Source: Pelargonium nanum
Lineage: Eukaryota; Streptophyta; Magnoliopsida; Geraniales; Geraniaceae
Assembly: GCA_036897485.1 (NCBI GenBank)
Contig: JAYMTF010000952.1
Span: 1-28,005 of the forward strand
Length of the DNA stretch: 28,005 nucleotides
Direction of reading: 5' to 3'
Both the position numbers and the translations under genes were made by a program. The notes below the pieces were generated by a model, which searched no databases, was not told the origin of the DNA, and was given only the letters and a program-made list of their open reading frames with translations. Below, piece by piece: positions 11,452 to 20,897 of this stretch; position 1 is the stretch's first letter, and every line of letters begins with the position of its first letter.

Positions 11452-11994
11452 GTAAGCTTTGGTATACCAGAAAAGACAAGAATAGAAATGAAGTAGGAAT
11501 AACCACAGAGTTTCTGATAGATGTTAAAAAGAAGGGCAGTAATAAGTGGTTGCTTACTTGCTATGTACCAAAATAATATAATAAGTGTTGTTAAACTAGT
11601 GTTGTGGTGCAACTAAAAGTTGCAAAATTAAAATTTATGAGAGGAGGATTGATGTGAGTTTCCGACCAGCAGAACTCTGTTCTTTGACCCACATCAAGAA
11701 GCATAAATAATGGGGGTATGATGGTAGTGAGTAGTCATCTTTGCAATGTGTCATCTAAGTATAGTTTGTGTATGGAATTTATCCAATTTTTTGCCCCCTG
11801 AAGTCATTAAAAAAAATTCTGGTTTCAAGTTCTGTTCTGCTTTGTTTCATTGGACATCACATTACTCATTCTATAATTGCTATGAAAATACATTTGAGAG
11901 TTCAACTACTTTTATCGGTTTCAAAGTTTCATACTATGACTATCAGCTCATGGTATTTTGCATGCATTTATTCTCATTGTTTGAATTTGTGCAG
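11452..11994. other. Junction region between truncated GRV2 and truncated S9 gene
   Basis: No gene is seen. Similarity to intron 6 of the intact S9 gene is detectable from about 11831 (CTGTTCTGCTTTGTTTCAT, compare 22683 onward) up to the acceptor GTGCAG at 11994. The stretch 11452-11830 matches neither gene that I can recognise. The rearrangement breakpoint should therefore lie between the GRV2 donor at 11100 and about 11830. Confidence 0.6.
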
Positions 11995-12050
11995 GCGAAC
12001 TTTTTTTTATTACTGATAGAAAGAGTGGGTTTTGGAATCTCTTTAAATGG

Positions 12051-13363
12051 GTAAACTTTCAAACTTAGTCCTTACATCATTGTATTTTGGTGCATATAGT
12101 ACATGTTTTGCATGATATATCTCCTATGCCCGGGCAGAATGTCATTTATGATATAACTGGTCAAACATTGGAGATAGTTTTTGAATTTGTTGCTCTTCAT
12201 GTTATGCTAATTGCTATGTATGACTTAAGGCTCAGGTTCTCTTCCTTACCCTTTCCTCTACGGCAGTAACATAGGAAATGTTGTAAAGCAGCAACATACA
12301 AAGATTTTGTTTTCGCATACTTAGCAGCTTCCTACACCAAAATTTGACTTCTATGACTATTTCTGTGAAACTTGTGTTGAAACACTTATTTCTCTTCTGT
12401 TTGTTTCCATACGCTCACCATAATGAAAAAACTACAGATTAATTATTGCTGCCTCAGAATTTTGTGCTACATGTGTTGAAGATTATAGGTTATAGTTATG
12501 AAGGGATTCGTGTTTTTTTGTTTTATTAGTGTATGATGCCATAATGTCTTGCCAGAGTAACCGTGATAGTGTATGGATCTTTACACTTAAAACTGTAAAT
12601 GTGCTTCTTATGTATGTTGCATCATGGAAAAGTAAGCTTACTCAAGAAAATTGAGTTCAGGTACAATTACTGAATCATTTCACATTCTAAATCACATTTA
12701 AAACTTCTGGGAACTGAGAGTTGAGGTTGACATGTGTTCCAGAATCCATAAACTTTATAAATTTAGACATCGTGGTTAGCATGCATTCTATCTATAGCCT
12801 CATCAGTATCTAGTTATTTCCTTCTACTTGTATGACAACCCACGATACTCAGCAGTAGTATCTTAGGTATCGTAAGAGGGGCGTTATGCAGTGATCTCAG
12901 ATTTGATATCATGGATGGTTCTTATTCCCAAAGTGCTTTTAGTGGAATACAGGATGACATGTTTAAAGCCCTTAATAGCTACATCAAATTCATGTATTTT
13001 GCATTTGGACAACAGGACCAGTTGTTATTGTGTGATCATTAACCCTTTTATCAGTGCGTACAAAGAGTGTATTAAGGAAACAACCTAATCTGTTTTTGTA
13101 TCTATAGCTGTCACATATTCTTGGAGAACAAGGTCTACTCTACCCTTGGTAACAAATTAAATTATTTGCGTATGCTGTTCAACCATGTGGTAAATGTGAC
13201 ACAAATACTAACTGTAGAAGGTTGGGTGGTTACCTTGTTAGTTTACAACTTAAAAATGAAAATTTCACTAGTATTTCATAGTGGGAGAATAGTAGAAGCA
13301 AATATATTTTTTTCATGTTGGTTTAGTCTCATCACTGTTACTACCTTTTCTCTTCCCTTTTAG
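12051..13363. other. Enlarged intron of the truncated S9 copy
   Basis: This intron is 1,313 bp, against 209 bp at the matching place in the intact copy (22898-23106). Similarity is kept only near the ends (GTAAACTTTCAAACTT at the left). About 1.1 kb was therefore gained here or lost there. I recognise no terminal repeats or coding remnant in it. Confidence 0.65.
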
Positions 13364-14510
13364 ATTGAAGCCAAAAATGAGGTTCGAGCAGTTTATTCCC
13401 TGGATGCTGAGTTTTCAAGACCATTGTGGACTTTCGGTGTTAATTCCTATGATTTCATTCAGAGTATTGAACGAAAGAATTTGATTGCTTGCAGTTACAG
13501 GTGACGTGATAGAGTTACTTCCTCTTCATTCTATCTTGTTCTGTATTTATCTTGTTTCCAGTTATAATATTGACCCTGTTTACTGTAATAGAAGTTCCAA
13601 ACACTGACATGCAGGCAAAAGGGAAGGTCATTCCTTGGCATAATCGATGAAGTTCAGGGCTCATTATCTACCCTGGATATTCCTTTCACAGATATTGATA
13701 ACATTGTACAACAGAACCCTTTATCCTTGTTAGATAGTGCCATTTAAAAATTTCTTGTGCACATAACCTGATGACAGTTTCCTTATAAAATCTGTTTGTT
13801 TCTTTCCAGACTTTAGGCAACCAATGCCTTTATGTGGAGGGAGCTTCTGTAGTTCATCCTTCATCAGTTGCTAAGGTTCTGGTATCTTCATTTCCTTGTA
13901 TTATTTTTTGCCACGAATACGGGGTCAATTTTTATTTCTATGTTATCTTACCTTTTAGCATTCCCATTTTTCTTCACAGGTGACTTTTGATGTTCTTGAG
14001 TCAAAAGTGGTTGATTTCACGATTGTTTGGTCATCTTCACCTGATAGTTTAAAGTACAAGTCCTATTTCAGTTTGCCTGAGTTAATTAAATTCCCTACAG
14101 AAGTTCCAGGGCAAGTTGCTTATGCTTTCTATTATCCACCATCAAATCCCATGTTTAAAGCTTCAGAGGAGGAAAAGCCGCCTTTGTTATTGAAAAGTCA
14201 TGGTGTGTGAAAAAAATTTCATTCTGCAAAAAACTGATTTCTCATTTTTGGTCAGTGATAATTCATTTATTAAGGTAGCACATGCAATTTCACGCAGTTC
14301 CTATAATTATGGTTTGTACTATATGATACTTTAGAAGAAATGAAATTTTGCAATTGAAACATAAATAGGAGAATTTAATCTGGAAGAGGCAAAATTATGC
14401 AAGACAAATTAAATCAAGCTGATAGTAATATTTATGTATTTAGCTCCTTTTTCTAGTTCTTCATTGTTTCATGATGTCATTTGGGGCTGATATCATGTAA
14501 ACATATATGG

Positions 14511-14834
14511 TGTTATCTGCTAATATTAAACTGAGTTTTTTGGATAATATATAATGGCTTTGAGTTTTCCATACTAAGAGGTCAACTTTGTTAGTAGGGT
14601 TCACTTCCACAATCATACTTAGCTCATTTATTTTATATTTATTTGAGGTGGGATTTTATCACCCCCTTCAACACTCCCAGTCACGGGCGAGCTTTCACAT
14701 TTTTCTTTTATCGGTGGGCTCGACATATGCGCAATTGGGAGCCTTTTAAATCGGCAAAATCTGATCACGAACTGCCCTGCTCAGGTCCGAGTCCGACTGG
14801 CAATAGTGGTTATAAATATGATGTTAAGAGGTGA
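14511..14834 (-). mobile_element. Partial TRIM element, inverted: 3' LTR plus internal fragment
   Basis: Read on the minus strand, 14673 to about 14511 is an LTR starting TGTTGAAGGGGGTGATAAAA and containing CCCTACTAAC and TTGACCTCTTAGTATGG, as in the LTRs at 2779 and 11147. Just before it (minus sense) lies a purine-containing GTGACTGGGAG, where the polypurine tract should be. The internal fragment runs to about 14834. I find no 5' LTR or primer-binding site. It sits in an intron that is 907 bp here against 209 bp in the intact copy. The outer limits are approximate. Confidence 0.7.
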
Positions 14835-16611
14835 ACAGCAAAGATTTGTATAATAGAAGGAAGAATATCATATAATTAATAACAAGAAAGTTGTAGACGG
14901 ATTCTATTGAAATTGATTTACATGGGCAGGTACTAATTTGCCCAAACTAAAAAATAAAAACTTTAATGTGGTGTCAATAGGCTTAGTTGAGATGTGAAAT
15001 CTATGTTTCTTGATACCACTGTAGTATGGTCCTGTGTGGTTGTTTGCTGGAACAAGTTAGTACCTACTTAGAATCATAGTAGCTTATATGGTGCCTGTAA
15101 AATATGCAGGAGGACCTACATCCGAAGCACGTGGAAGCTTAAATCTGAGTATCCAGTATTGGACTAGTCGGGGATGGGCTGTTGTGGATGTTAATTATGG
15201 TGGAAGCACAGGTTTGTCCCATACCTGAGCTATTAAATATTTTAATCTATTTTGAGTTCGTTCTTTATGGGATCTCAATATTATCCATTCATGTAATAGG
15301 TTTTTTTCATTGAACTCAAGTACTAGATAGACTTGATCCCTCTCAAATTTTCAAGTTCTGATGTTGATGAGATATAACAAAATTTTGAAGGTTATGGCAG
15401 AGAGTATAGGGATCGACTTCTAAAGCACTGGGGAATTGTTGATGTTAATGATTGTTGCAGTTGCGCAAATTTTTTGGTAACTTTGTGTAGTTATTGTCAT
15501 TGCTATCGTTATTGTGGTGATTGATGAACATAGTTGGATGCTGTTCTTGACACTATTATGTATTTTTGTTTGTAAAGGTGGACAGAGGAAGAGCAGACAG
15601 GGAACGCCTGTGCATAACTGGGACCTCTGCTGGTGGTTACACGACCTTAGCTGCTCTTGCTTTCAGAGAAACATTTAAAGCTGGTGCATCCTTGTATGGA
15701 GTGAGTGCTTGATTTTATGTTGAGTTCAAAATTTGACTTTGTGGGTAATAATATTGTCAGGTACATATGGTTACAGCAGTCATAGGTGTTAATACAGAGA
15801 CAACACAAATAGGTCATGTAGACTCAAACCAAATTAACTCTGAGATTGGGATAAACTTCACTCTAACCCAAACATTTTGCCGACTTTATGGTAGGGATTG
15901 ACTTTGTTGCATTATTTTTTTTAATATTTACTGACGGATGTTTGTCATATTGGTCCATTTACAGTTTGCCGACTTTAACTTGTTGAGGGAAGAGACTCAC
16001 AAATTTGAATATCATTACATTGATAATCTTGTTGGTTAGTTAAATGGTGAAACACATATATAATATTTGTATTCTTAATTTTCTTTTCTGCATTGAATGT
16101 TGAGGCAACGGTTGACTCCTGCAGGAAGTGAAAAGGAATATTTTGAAAGGTCACCAATCAATTTTGTTGATAAGTTTTCATGTCCTATGATTTTGTTTCA
16201 AGGTTTGGAGGACATGGTATGAGAAAACTTCTCTTTTTTGTTTTTGTTTCTACTTGTCATTTCAGTAAGAATGATAAGGTAGTGATTTTGTTACAATGCG
16301 ATTCTAGTAATTCCTTGTTCATGCTCTAGGTTGTAACCCCTGATCAAGCTCGTAAAATCTACGGGGCATTGAAGGAGAAAGGTTTGCCAGTTGCTCTTGT
16401 TGAGTATGAAGGTGAACAACATGGCTTTCGGAAGGTATACTAGTTTTACTTGAGTCCATTTGCTGAATACATTTTATGAGAAAATAGCGGCACTGAGCTA
16501 TTACTGAGTGCAGGCTGAGAATATCAAGTTCACACTGGAACAACAAATGGTCTTTTTTGCACGATTGGTTGGGCACTTCGATGTAGCGGATGAGATCATT
16601 CCAATCAAAAT

Positions 16612-16945
16612 TGATAACTTTGATTAACCTTATGAAATGGAAGTTCCGGTAGCGCCTTTTGCACAGGTAAGGATGGTTGAGACCTGAAAGAGTTGCTGGT
16701 TTCCGATCTTACTGAAGTCGTCAACCGGTTAGTTCTCAAGTAGTTAATTAATGGATCTTCTCTGTATATCCATATTCTGATGGAGCTGAGCTTGAAACAT
16801 GCTACAAATGTATCTGTCTTTGGGTTGCTTAGAATAATGGCAGTGCTAAAACTTGAGAAATAATTGTATCACCACATTTACTAAGAATTCAATAATTATT
16901 GTTCAGGAATTGATCTTGTTTCGTGTTACTCTGTCTATCTCAAAA
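16612..16945 (+). repeat. S9 tail segment duplicated at 20055-20395
   Basis: The end of the last exon and the 3' flank of the truncated S9 copy reappear downstream of the P450. Shared blocks include AACTTTGATTAACCTT, TTTTGCACAGGTAAGGATGG, TATATCCATAT and AAATAATTGTATCAC. The upstream copy has about 55 extra bases near 16680-16735. The two segments are direct repeats about 3.4 kb apart that bracket the P450. They do not resemble the 3' flank of the intact S9 gene. Confidence 0.85.
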
Positions 16946-17417
16946 TGATTGTTTGTAGAAACATATAAAAAGTTAGAATTGGAAATTGTCAATTACAAAC
17001 TGATGCGCCGTTGACCTAGGCTTAACGAAACGTCTTGATCGTGTGTTGGTGTATACTATTTATTGTCGATGATAACTAATTTATAATCAATTAGGTAGTT
17101 GGACTAAATTTACTCCTCCAATATTAGTTTGATATTTTCAATAAATTTTGAGTGCCAAAATCAACTGTATCTTTTATGAGACATTCGTGTCCACATCTCT
17201 AAGAATTGATGTGGTCCATTTGTACCAAAAAAAAAAAAAAAAAAAAAAAAAAAACCAGATGTGGTATAGAATTACGGCCAAGATTTATGGACTGTGTGAT
17301 AAAGGAAAGATGAAGTAAATTAATTAGGCAAATGTCAGTTCTTGTGGAACCATCATCACATCTTCAGTAGCATTAACTGTTTTCGTTTTCAGTTTTCTAA
17401 CATCCTCGGATTTCAGC
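16946..17417. other. Promoter and 5' flank of the P450
   Basis: AT-rich and non-coding. It holds an A28 tract (17227-17254) flanked by GATGTGGT on both sides, and a weak TATAGA at 17265. A CT-rich stretch just before the ATG is consistent with a 5' leader. I see no strong core promoter motif. Confidence 0.5.
17227..17254. repeat. A28 homopolymer
   Basis: Twenty-eight consecutive A residues, flanked by GATGTGGT within about 20 bases on the left and 4 bases on the right. It could be the tail of a small retroposon or simply a microsatellite. The flanks are too short to decide. Its length is also error-prone in sequencing. Confidence 0.9.
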
Positions 17418-19368
17418 ATGGACATCTCTCTGCCATGCCTCAATACCGCCATAGCCGGAACCTTTGCTCTTCTTCTTGTTTTCATCATCTGTCAATCAAC
17501 AAAACAGTTTAAATTAGTTGGTTACAAGGCCAAATCAGCTCCGGTCGCCGGCGGCGGATGGCCTGTTATTGGCCATCTCCGTTTACTAGGAGGAACCAAC
17601 CTTCCCCACAAAACATTAGGAGCTTTAGCCGACAAATACGGTCCCATTTTCACCATCCGGGTCGGGACCCGTCCCGCCCTGGTGGTCAGCAGTTCCAATA
17701 TCGCCAAAGAATGTTTCACCACCAATGACAGGTCGTTTGCGTCCCGTCCCAAGCTCGTAGCCTCTAAACACTTAGGCTATAACTTCGCCATGTTCGGGTT
17801 AGCTCCTCACAGCTCCTATTGGAGACAGATGAGGAAGCTCGCCACCTCCGAGCTTCTCTCCAACCAGCGCCTCGAACTCGTCAAGAACGTTTGGGTCTCG
17901 GAGATCGAGGCTTCGGTGAAGGAGCTGAAGAAGCTGTGGTCGGAGAAAATGGACGCATCGTCCGGACATGTTTTGGTGGACATGAAAGAGTGGTTTGAGA
18001 ATTTAAGTCTTAATGTGATTGTTAGGATTATTGCGGGGAAGCGCTACGACGGCGACGATGGCGAGGCGCGGCGGTGGAAGAAGGCGTTGAAGGAGTTTTT
18101 CCGGTTGTTGGGGATGTCGGTGGTGTCTGATGTTTTTCCGTTCTTGGAGTGGCTGGACATTGGCGGACACATTAAGGACATGAAAGCGACGGCGCGTGAG
18201 TTGGACGCCATTTTGGAGGGTTGGGTGGAGGAGCATCGGAGGAGGAAGTTACTGTTAGGTTCTAAACATGATGGTGGTGGTGGTGGTGGTGGTGGTAAGC
18301 AAGATTTTATGGATGTGATGCTTTGGGTTCTTGATGGCAAAGATGATCTTGGTGGCTATGATGTTGATACAGTTGTCAAAGCCACATCTTTGGTGAGCCT
18401 TGTTTTCTCATTTTCTTCAACTTTTTTTTTGGCATAAACTACCAGTTTGGAATTAGTCACAGTTAAGTTTTATACCCCTTACCATAAATGTGTTTAGTAG
18501 AGATTGAACTCGAGAACTCTTCTCACAGTTTCAATCTGCGTTGCCAACTGAGCTTCTTTTGCACCTTATTGTGTATTTCAATTAATCGCTGAAAACCGAC
18601 ACATCTTTCATACAAGCAAGATTTGAAATTAGGAGTCTTGAAGATATGGGGTTTCCTTTTTTCTTTCAATGAAGGCTTTGATTGATCCTATTTGTTGCAC
18701 CTTATTAATGATTTGTTATTTATTTGTGAAATTGGACCTTGAAGGCTATGATTTCCGGTGGTACGGACACTACCTCGGTGACCTTGACATGGGCCATCTC
18801 TCTGTTACTGAACAACCTCCATTCTTTGAAAAAGGTTGAAGAAGAACTAAACTCTCACGTTGGTTACGAAAGAATGGTGAAAGAATCAGATATAACAAAT
18901 TTGGTTTACCTAGACGCTATAATCAAAGAGACAATGAGATTACATCCTCCAACGCCGCTGCTACCACCGCGAGAGTGCATTGAGGATTGCGTTGTTGCTG
19001 GAAATTTTGTACCCAAAGGTACCCGTTTAATTGTGAATGTTTGGAAGATTCAAACTGATTCTCGGATATGGTCAGATCCGTTATTGTTTAGACCAGAAAG
19101 GTTTCTTGGCGCTGACAAAGACATCGATGTGAAAGGTCAAGATTTTGAGCTAATTCCATTCGGAAGTGGTAGAAGAATATGTCCTGGAACATCTTTTGCG
19201 CTTCATATGTTGCATTTGGCATTGGCAAGTTTCTTGCATGCTTTTGAAATCACAAACTCTTCTAGTGCGCCCGTGGATATGAGTGAGACTTTTGGCTTGA
19301 CAAGCTCCAAAGCTACCTCACTTGAAATTCTTGCGAAACCACGTTTGCCTTTGGAGTTGTATCTGTAA
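17418..19368 (+). CDS. Cytochrome P450, CYP82 family-like monooxygenase
   Basis: Two exons, 17418-18392 and 18745-19368, give 532 residues, a normal length for the class. The first exon starts at an ATG and ends GTCAAAGCCACATCTTTG before GTGAGC. The second continues as AMISGGTDTTSVTLTW. The protein has an N-terminal membrane anchor (about residues 12-28), GGWPVIGHL after it, the I-helix GGTDTT (330-335), the ExxR pair E387/R390, FRPERF (440-445) and the haem loop FGSGRRICPG with Cys471. Such enzymes sit on the ER and use NADPH-P450 reductase to oxidise small molecules. CYP82 members act on flavones, coumarins, alkaloids and homoterpenes, so the substrate cannot be told from sequence here. Oddities are a run of eight glycines (286-293) from a GGT microsatellite and a proline-poor hinge. 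All motifs are intact, so it is probably functional. No related pathway gene lies nearby. Confidence 0.92.
18273..18296 (+). repeat. (GGT)8 coding microsatellite
   Basis: Eight GGT codons encode poly-glycine in the variable loop before the conserved FMDVML segment of the P450. The tract is in frame, so unit-length changes would alter loop length without a frameshift. Confidence 0.95.
18422..18560 (-). mobile_element. tRNA-derived SINE-like element in the P450 intron
   Basis: On the minus strand, AGCTCAGTTGGCAACGC (18554-18538) resembles a Pol III box A. GAGTTCTCGAGTTCAATCT (18519-18501) resembles a box B about 30 bases on. The body ends in an A9 run (plus-strand T run at 18422-18430). That order (box A, box B, short body, A tail) is typical of plant SINEs. 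I could not find a clear target-site duplication, so the limits are approximate. Confidence 0.45.
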
Positions 19369-20028
19369 AAATGTAAATTGTACATGTGACCATGATCACA
19401 ACGGTTGCTTAATAAGAAGGTTTGTTGTGGATGGTTTTGTAAGATTATATGAGATTAGCGAACTTTATATTGGATCGTATGTTCATTTGGAGGTACATAT
19501 TAGGCAATATTTGTGACAACTTTGTACATATTAGGCAATGTTTGTGACAATTATGTTTGGTTGTTGATGAGAGAGTTTTAGTGTACAATGATTAGAAAAA
19601 TCAAGTTAGACTAAACATATATAGCCATCTAAAAATTTAGATAGATGTGGACCAAATTGGGTCAATTCGTCCCGGACTTAGACCCCAATTGGTCGTTTCT
19701 TCTACATGCTTGAATGAACTAATAATGAAATCGAATTCTTCGTTTAATTTTCAAACCAGTGCATTGTACGGGTAATAAGAACTTATAACGTCAAATATTG
19801 TTAATATGATTAGAAGAGTTGGGGAACAAGATTTTTCCTTTTTCTTTTTAAATGGAGTTGGGGAACAAGATGTTAGAATTGATATATATATATATTTTGT
19901 CTTAACGTCCATGAGGTTTCCAAATCAAACTGCCTGAGAGCCGGACTTAAAACCTCAAGTTAAGCTACTACAATACATAACCATTTTAAAACTTGAAAAA
20001 AAAAAATCAATACTGACTACATAAATCT
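19369..20028. other. 3' flank of the P450
   Basis: Non-coding and AT-rich. It contains a 31-bp tandem repeat (19494-19551), an imperfect inverted repeat (GACCAAATTGGGTC at 19650-19663 with GACCCCAATTGGTC at 19681-19694), two copies of GAGTTGGGGAACAAGAT (around 19816 and 19855) and a short TA run near 19883. No gene is seen. Confidence 0.6.
19494..19551 (+). repeat. 31-bp tandem repeat downstream of the P450
   Basis: TACATATTAGGCAAT-A/G-TTTGTGACAA occurs at 19494 and again at 19525 with one internal difference. It lies about 130 bases after the stop codon, probably within the 3' untranslated region. Confidence 0.85.
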
Positions 20029-20395
20029 GCAGGAAGTGAAAAGGAATATTTTGATAACTTTGATTAACCTTCCGGAATGGAAGTTCCTGCAGCGGCTTTT
20101 GCACAGGTAAGGATGGTTAGTTCTCAGGTTCTGTAGTTAATAATGGATTTTCTCTTTATATCCATATTTTGATAGAGCTGAGATTGAAACTTGCTACTAC
20201 TGTACAGTCTGTACCCATCTCTGTCTTTGGTTTGCTTAAATTAATGGTAGTGCTAAGACTTGGTAAATAATTGTATCACACTTTGTTTCTCTACAACATT
20301 AGACAATAAATTTATTGGTTTTACTAAGAATTCAATTACTGCAGTTCAGGAATTGCTTTATTTGTTATTATCCCTGTCTCAAAATTAGGGTTGAT
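20029..20395 (+). pseudogene. Relic of a third S9 peptidase copy
   Basis: TGCAGGAAGTGAAAAGGAAT is the acceptor and start of exon 16, as at 16121-16140. After TATTTTGA it jumps directly to TAACTTTGATTAACC, the end of exon 18, then continues with the 3' flank found after the truncated copy (16628-16945). Exon 17, both introns and most of exons 16 and 18 are missing. The join falls in a TTGA shared by both parents of the junction. Nothing before exon 16 remains. Confidence 0.85.
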
Positions 20396-20758
20396 GATGT
20401 GCAGAAAAATGGTAGCTGTGTCAGTACTCATTACAGTGTCACTCATCATCCTCCCTAGCCTTTGTTGAAACTAAAAGAGGCTGTGAACTATGTGTTTGCT
20501 GTGTGTATATTTCATGATTAACAATTGCAACTGAGGCCTTATTTATAGGCTTTACAAGGAAGAAGAAACCAATAGAAGTATCAATCTAATTTAGAGGTTG
20601 TTGATTGTTTGGTGGGAAGGAAGAGAAATGGTGATTTACTGATGTCATGAAGCTGAGGTCATGAAGTTGATGTCATAGACAAGATGTTACATACAAGATA
20701 CAACCTCAACATGTTATGCTTTATTTATTATTATTCCTGTCTCTAAATTAGGGTTGAT
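20355..20758. repeat. 41-bp direct repeats flanking a 322-bp insertion
   Basis: 20355-20395 and 20718-20758 match with three or four differences. Both begin GCTTTATTT, contain CCTGTCTC and end TTAGGGTTGAT. The 322 bases between are absent from the comparable tail of the truncated S9 copy. The repeat is too long for an ordinary transposon target duplication. Confidence 0.8.
20463..20711. mobile_element. Possible solo LTR (Copia-like layout)
   Basis: The segment begins TGTTGAAACT and ends CCTCAACA, giving TGTTG/CAACA ends. It carries a TATA-like TTATTTATAGGC in the middle, as many plant Copia LTRs do. No 5-bp target duplication is visible (GCCTT against TGTTA), so this is tentative. It also holds near-repeats of GATGTCATGAAG around 20640-20676. 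Confidence 0.3.
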
Positions 20759-20819
20759 ACTTGATGGTGGAGCACAGCACAATTCCCAGGATGAACAGTG
20801 TCACTGATCAATATATCAT

Positions 20820-20828
20820 TATAAAAAA
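20820..20828 (+). promoter_or_regulatory. TATA box of the intact S9 peptidase gene
   Basis: TATAAAAAA lies 78 bases before the ATG at 20898. A start site about 30 bases on would give a leader of roughly 45 bases. The position is suitable and no competing motif is closer. Confidence 0.45.
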
Positions 20829-20897
20829 TGGCTCAGTCTCAGTGCCAATTCAATACCAGTACCAAACTCACCAGCTGAACTACACAGATCCAAGTCA

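Larger units (their letters stand above)
11995..16627 (+). pseudogene. 5'-truncated S9 serine peptidase copy (exons 7-18)
   Basis: Exons 11995-12050, 13364-13500, 13615-13705, 13810-13875, 13980-14202, 15110-15211, 15391-15476, 15578-15700, 15965-16034, 16125-16216, 16330-16434 and 16514-16627 correspond one to one to exons 7-18 of the intact gene at 20898-25487. All lengths are identical except the last exon, which is one codon shorter. Every junction is GT-AG and the frame is open to TAA. The peptidase catalytic residues are kept: Ser in GTSAGG (15626-15628; the intact copy has GGSAGG), Asp in GLED (16211-16213) and His in QHGF (16420-16422). Exons 1-6, the promoter and any in-frame ATG before exon 11 are absent, which removes most of the propeller half. 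Purifying selection seems to have lasted until recently. I call it a pseudogene because it lacks a 5' end. A new upstream promoter cannot be excluded. Confidence 0.8.

Noticed and set aside
15005..15020. CTTGATACCACTG as the primer-binding site of the inverted TRIM at 14511
   Set aside because: It is on the right strand but matches only partly, and no LTR end follows it.
17227..17254. A28 tract as the tail of a processed pseudogene
   Set aside because: No coding or SINE-like body precedes it within the short GATGTGGT flanks.
18044..18340. Minus-strand proline-rich frames in the P450 exon
   Set aside because: The poly-proline is the reverse of the GGT repeat. There is no other support.
18739..18744. 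A separate P450 fragment gene starting at TTG 18739
   Set aside because: The exon follows a proper acceptor and continues the CYP82 sequence exactly from the first exon. TTG is not needed as a start.
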